A DNA stretch of 34,166 bases, taken from NCBI GenBank assembly GCA_945861245.1, contig CAMAUE010000047.1, forward strand, positions 1-34,166. The letters are read 5' to 3'. Origin of the DNA: Singulisphaera sp. GP187. Its GTDB lineage: Bacteria; Planctomycetota; Planctomycetia; Gemmatales; Gemmataceae. Positions 32,186 through 34,166 of this stretch are shown piece after piece. How positions within the stretch are numbered: position 1 is the first letter of the stretch; every line of letters starts with the position of its first letter. The notes beneath the pieces were generated by a model. That model ran no database searches. It was not told the origin of the DNA and worked only from the letters and a program-made list of their open reading frames with translations. The translations under genes and the position numbers were made by a program.

Positions 32186-32584
32186 ATGGTCAATCGATAC
32201 ACGCTGATGATCGCGTTCCTGATTGTCCTCATCAACCAAACAGGCTGCAATCGCAACGACGCCGAATGCCTTTCGCGGGCCGGACAAAAAGTCGCCGTTC
32301 ACGCCAAGGGCAACTTCAGCGAAATCGGCGGCAAGGTCGATGTCTCCTGGCCGGGCGTCCGACGCGAGCCGACGCTGCACGAAAAAATCCACGATCGGTT
32401 GCGTTTCGACAAACTGATGAAGGACGCCACGCTCGAAGTTCACGTCAAAGACAAGGAAGTCGAACTGAAGGGAACCATCGCCAATCTCGAGCAACGCCAA
32501 CGCGCGATCGAGTTGGCCGAGTCGGTCGTCGGCGTCGAAAAAGTGACCGACGCATCTCAGCTGCGCGAACCGATGGTGGACTAA
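32186..32584 (+). CDS. BON-domain lipoprotein
   Basis: The product has 132 residues. The N-terminus is a lipoprotein signal ending in NQTGC (Cys21). Residues about 64-128 form a BON domain, the osmY/nodulation fold. It begins LHEKIHDRLRFDKLMKDATL, continues VHVKDKEVELKGTIANLEQR with the conserved Gly in LKGTI, and ends AIELAESVVGVEKVTDASQL. BON domains bind membranes or phospholipids and are found in stress and outer-membrane proteins. Only one BON domain is present. The gene is flanked by palindromes on both sides (32093-32156 and 32593-32676). Confidence 0.85.
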   Translation: MVNRYTLMIAFLIVLINQTGCNRNDAECLSRAGQKVAVHAKGNFSEIGGKVDVSWPGVRREPTLHEKIHDRLRFDKLMKDATLEVHVKDKEVELKGTIANLEQRQRAIELAESVVGVEKVTDASQLREPMVD

Positions 32585-32592
32585 TATGAGGA

Positions 32593-32676
32593 ATTGGCGA
32601 GCCTAGCCGCGTAAGCGGCAGGTTGAACCGACGATCGCTGATTCAACCTGCCGCTTACGCGGCTAGGCTCGCCAAT
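32593..32676. repeat. attggcgagcctagccgcgt palindrome, 35-bp perfect arms
   Basis: Arms 32593-32627 and 32642-32676 are perfectly complementary over 35 bp with a 14-base loop. It is the longest perfect inverted repeat in the window. It lies between the convergent BON-domain and phosphoesterase genes. Perfect arms of this length suggest recent origin or active maintenance. Confidence 0.9.
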
Positions 32677-32701
32677 CGATTCAAATCCAATCGCCTATCG
32701 C

Positions 32702-34033
32702 CTATCGCCGAACGCGCATCAGGACCAACACAATCACCAGGCCCAATACCGCGAGCACGGGAACCCAATTCGTCGATGGATTTTGAGGCGAAGTTTTGCT
32801 CTCCGGCGCCGCGGGGCCGTCCTCCAGCACATTCATTTTACCTTCGGGTTGCTTGGTTAAGTCAAAGCTATCGTGCAATTCGCCGGTCGCGCTGCGGGCT
32901 TCATAGTGCAAGCGGTCGCCGTCGATGGTGATCGCCTGAAAGAGTTGCTTACCCTCACCCCAGCGCCGCATCCAGCCGAGCTGATCGACCTTGTAAAACC
33001 CCGGCCCGCTGACAGAGACGACGAACATTGTGCCACGTCCGCCAGCGTCGCGAAAGCCATCAAGACCGCTGCGGGCATAGGAATGGTCATGGCCTTGTAA
33101 AACGAGATCGACGCGATGCTTGTCGAGGATCGGTAGCCAGCGTTTGCGGAGGTCGGTGTTGTCTCGGCTGAACGCGGATGACATTACGGGATGGTGGAAC
33201 GCCACGATCGTCCAGCGGTTCGGATTGTCGGCCAACACGCGATCGAGCCAGGCCGCCTGCTCGGCACGTTTTTCGTTGCTGTTCAAACAAACGATGCGGG
33301 CACCCTGAATGTCGAGATAGTAAACGCAATGCTCCAACCCGGCAGGGCCGTTGGCGGGTAGTGCGAACTGCGCTTTCCAGTGCGCGGTCACGCCGGACTC
33401 GTCTTTGGCGCCGAAGCCAGAGAATTCGTGGTTGCCTGGGCTCGGCAACACCGGAATCCTGGCGTTAATGAAGCCTGCCGCCTGATGCCATTCGCCCCAT
33501 TCCGAATCGCTGCCGGCGATGTTGATAAGATCGCCGGCGTGGAGTGTGAAGCGTGCCCTCGGCGCATGAGCGTATGCTTCGCGGATCAGCCTCGACCAGA
33601 GGCTGCGGATTTCGTGCTGGGCGTCGCCGAAATAGAGAAAGGTGAACGGCTCGGGCTTCGCGCTGGCGGTGCGGAAGTGGTGCCATTCGCTGAATCGTAC
33701 GCCATCGCCGACGCGGTAGGCGTATTGCGTTGCCGGCGCGAGGTCTTGAAAGTTGACGACATGATAATGAGCCGCGCCGAGATCTGTCGTGAGCGGCGTG
33801 GTCACGGCTTTGTGCGACGCAATTTTCGCCAGAAACGCCCGCCCGCCATCAGCCGGCGCGATCTCGGCAACGCCGTCGCGCACGCTGACATCGGTCCGCC
33901 ACGTCACCGCTTGCGACCGGGCCGGATCGCCGCGCCACGTCAGCACGACGCGGTCCGGCCAGGCGCTGGGCTTATGCAGTTCCGCCTCGACGGGTTGCGC
34001 ATGGGCGATGCAGGGCGCGAACGCAAGGATCAC
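32702..34033 (-). CDS. Purple-acid-phosphatase-like metallophosphoesterase, membrane-anchored
   Basis: The product has 443 residues from GTG 34033. An N-terminal fibronectin-III-like domain is at about 25-125 (RVVLTWRGDPARSQAVTWRT, YHVVNFQDLAPATQYAYRVG). The metallophosphoesterase core follows with GDAQ (Asp137), HAGDLIN (Asp168), PGNHEF (Asn201, His202), FHHPV (His280/281) and GHDHSYAR (His315, His317). Together these form the dimetal site. A C-terminal membrane segment (WVPVLAVLGLVIVLVLM) ends in RVRR. It hydrolyses phosphate esters outside the cytoplasm; the substrate is unknown. The start is uncertain: in-frame codons upstream (KWRALI) would complete a better signal peptide but have no start codon, and a palindrome lies there. 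Confidence 0.88.
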   Translation of the reverse strand: MILAFAPCIAHAQPVEAELHKPSAWPDRVVLTWRGDPARSQAVTWRTDVSVRDGVAEIAPADGGRAFLAKIASHKAVTTPLTTDLGAAHYHVVNFQDLAPATQYAYRVGDGVRFSEWHHFRTASAKPEPFTFLYFGDAQHEIRSLWSRLIREAYAHAPRARFTLHAGDLINIAGSDSEWGEWHQAAGFINARIPVLPSPGNHEFSGFGAKDESGVTAHWKAQFALPANGPAGLEHCVYYLDIQGARIVCLNSNEKRAEQAAWLDRVLADNPNRWTIVAFHHPVMSSAFSRDNTDLRKRWLPILDKHRVDLVLQGHDHSYARSGLDGFRDAGGRGTMFVVSVSGPGFYKVDQLGWMRRWGEGKQLFQAITIDGDRLHYEARSATGELHDSFDLTKQPEGKMNVLEDGPAAPESKTSPQNPSTNWVPVLAVLGLVIVLVLMRVRR

Positions 34034-34059
34034 GATAAGCGCTCGCCATTTTCCGTTTG

Positions 34060-34098
34060 CCGCTTGCGGCTTAGCGCTCGGATAATCCAGCGTTAGCG
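34060..34098. repeat. cgcttgcggcttagcgctcg palindrome, degenerate right arm
   Basis: The left arm (34060-34080) is the family consensus. The right part (cagcgttagcg, 34088-34098) is degenerate. It is immediately upstream of the phosphoesterase gene on the minus strand and may have replaced part of its leader or signal-peptide codons. Confidence 0.65.
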
Positions 34099-34133
34099 TT
34101 TGGTCATTCCTTCGACAGGTGAACGTGTCGTAT

Positions 34134-34166
34134 TTCCGAGCCGCGACCGTCAGGGCGCGGCCGACA
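34134..34166. repeat. Half of a ttttccgagccgcga palindrome at the window end
   Basis: tttccgagccgcgaccgtca and the following gggcgcggccgaca match one arm of the repeat at 20195-20285, with one change (gcgcgg for gagcgg). The other arm would lie beyond the window. Confidence 0.75.

Overview
This window looks like a chromosomal segment of a planctomycete, most likely of the Gemmataceae/Gemmatales type. This is inferred from gene content, not from a marker gene. The pointers are two DUF1559 (H-x9-DG) proteins, a Tat-exported DUF1501 protein followed by a PPC-domain protein, a DUF1080 protein, a PQQ-like beta-propeller, a TIGR03009-like LolA-fold protein, a Ser/Thr kinase fused to a receiver domain, and a squalene-hopene cyclase. 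The DNA is moderately GC-rich. Genes lie on both strands in short units with wide spacers, and most spacers hold long palindromic repeats.

Layout. 1-470 is a decayed edge: the tail of a mobile-element-like protein, an imperfect 32-bp direct repeat, a minus-strand terminator and the 5' half of a tRNA-Lys gene. 570-1039 is a frameshifted DUF1559 remnant. 1196-5527 holds a secreted D-aminoacylase-like amidohydrolase, a membrane-anchored HEAT protein and two unrecognised genes. 5687-10939 holds purM, the squalene-hopene cyclase gene (minus), a lipoate ligase-like gene (minus) and a secreted esterase. 11055-12192 is a cobalamin riboswitch followed by a DUF1559 prepilin-like gene. 12267-16743 holds a DUF1080 gene (minus), a GT4 glycosyltransferase, folD and an AI-2E family transporter. 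17196-22037 is a same-strand run of DUF1501, PPC-domain and PQQ-propeller exported proteins. 22112-28814 is mainly minus strand: RidA, kinase-receiver, hemE, menaquinone/ubiquinone methyltransferase and a TolC-like lipoprotein, with one HEAT lipoprotein on the plus strand. 29254-34033 encodes envelope proteins: TIGR03009/LolA-like, LptA/OstA-like, a tyrosine-rich secreted protein, a BON-domain lipoprotein and a purple-acid-phosphatase-like phosphoesterase.

How the genes work together. Housekeeping enzymes (purM, folD, hemE, ubiE/menG, shc, lipoate ligase) sit singly among envelope and secreted proteins; no long pathway operon is visible. purM and folD belong to linked purine and one-carbon metabolism but are about 8 kb apart. 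hemE and the quinone methyltransferase are adjacent on one strand, separated by a 21-bp inverted repeat whose one arm encodes the methyltransferase C-terminus.

The two most notable signals are regulatory or structural. One is the cobalamin riboswitch ahead of a prepilin-like DUF1559 gene, with a 15-bp hairpin covering the ribosome binding site. The other is the crowd of distinct palindromic repeat families that fill the spacers and in places extend into gene ends.
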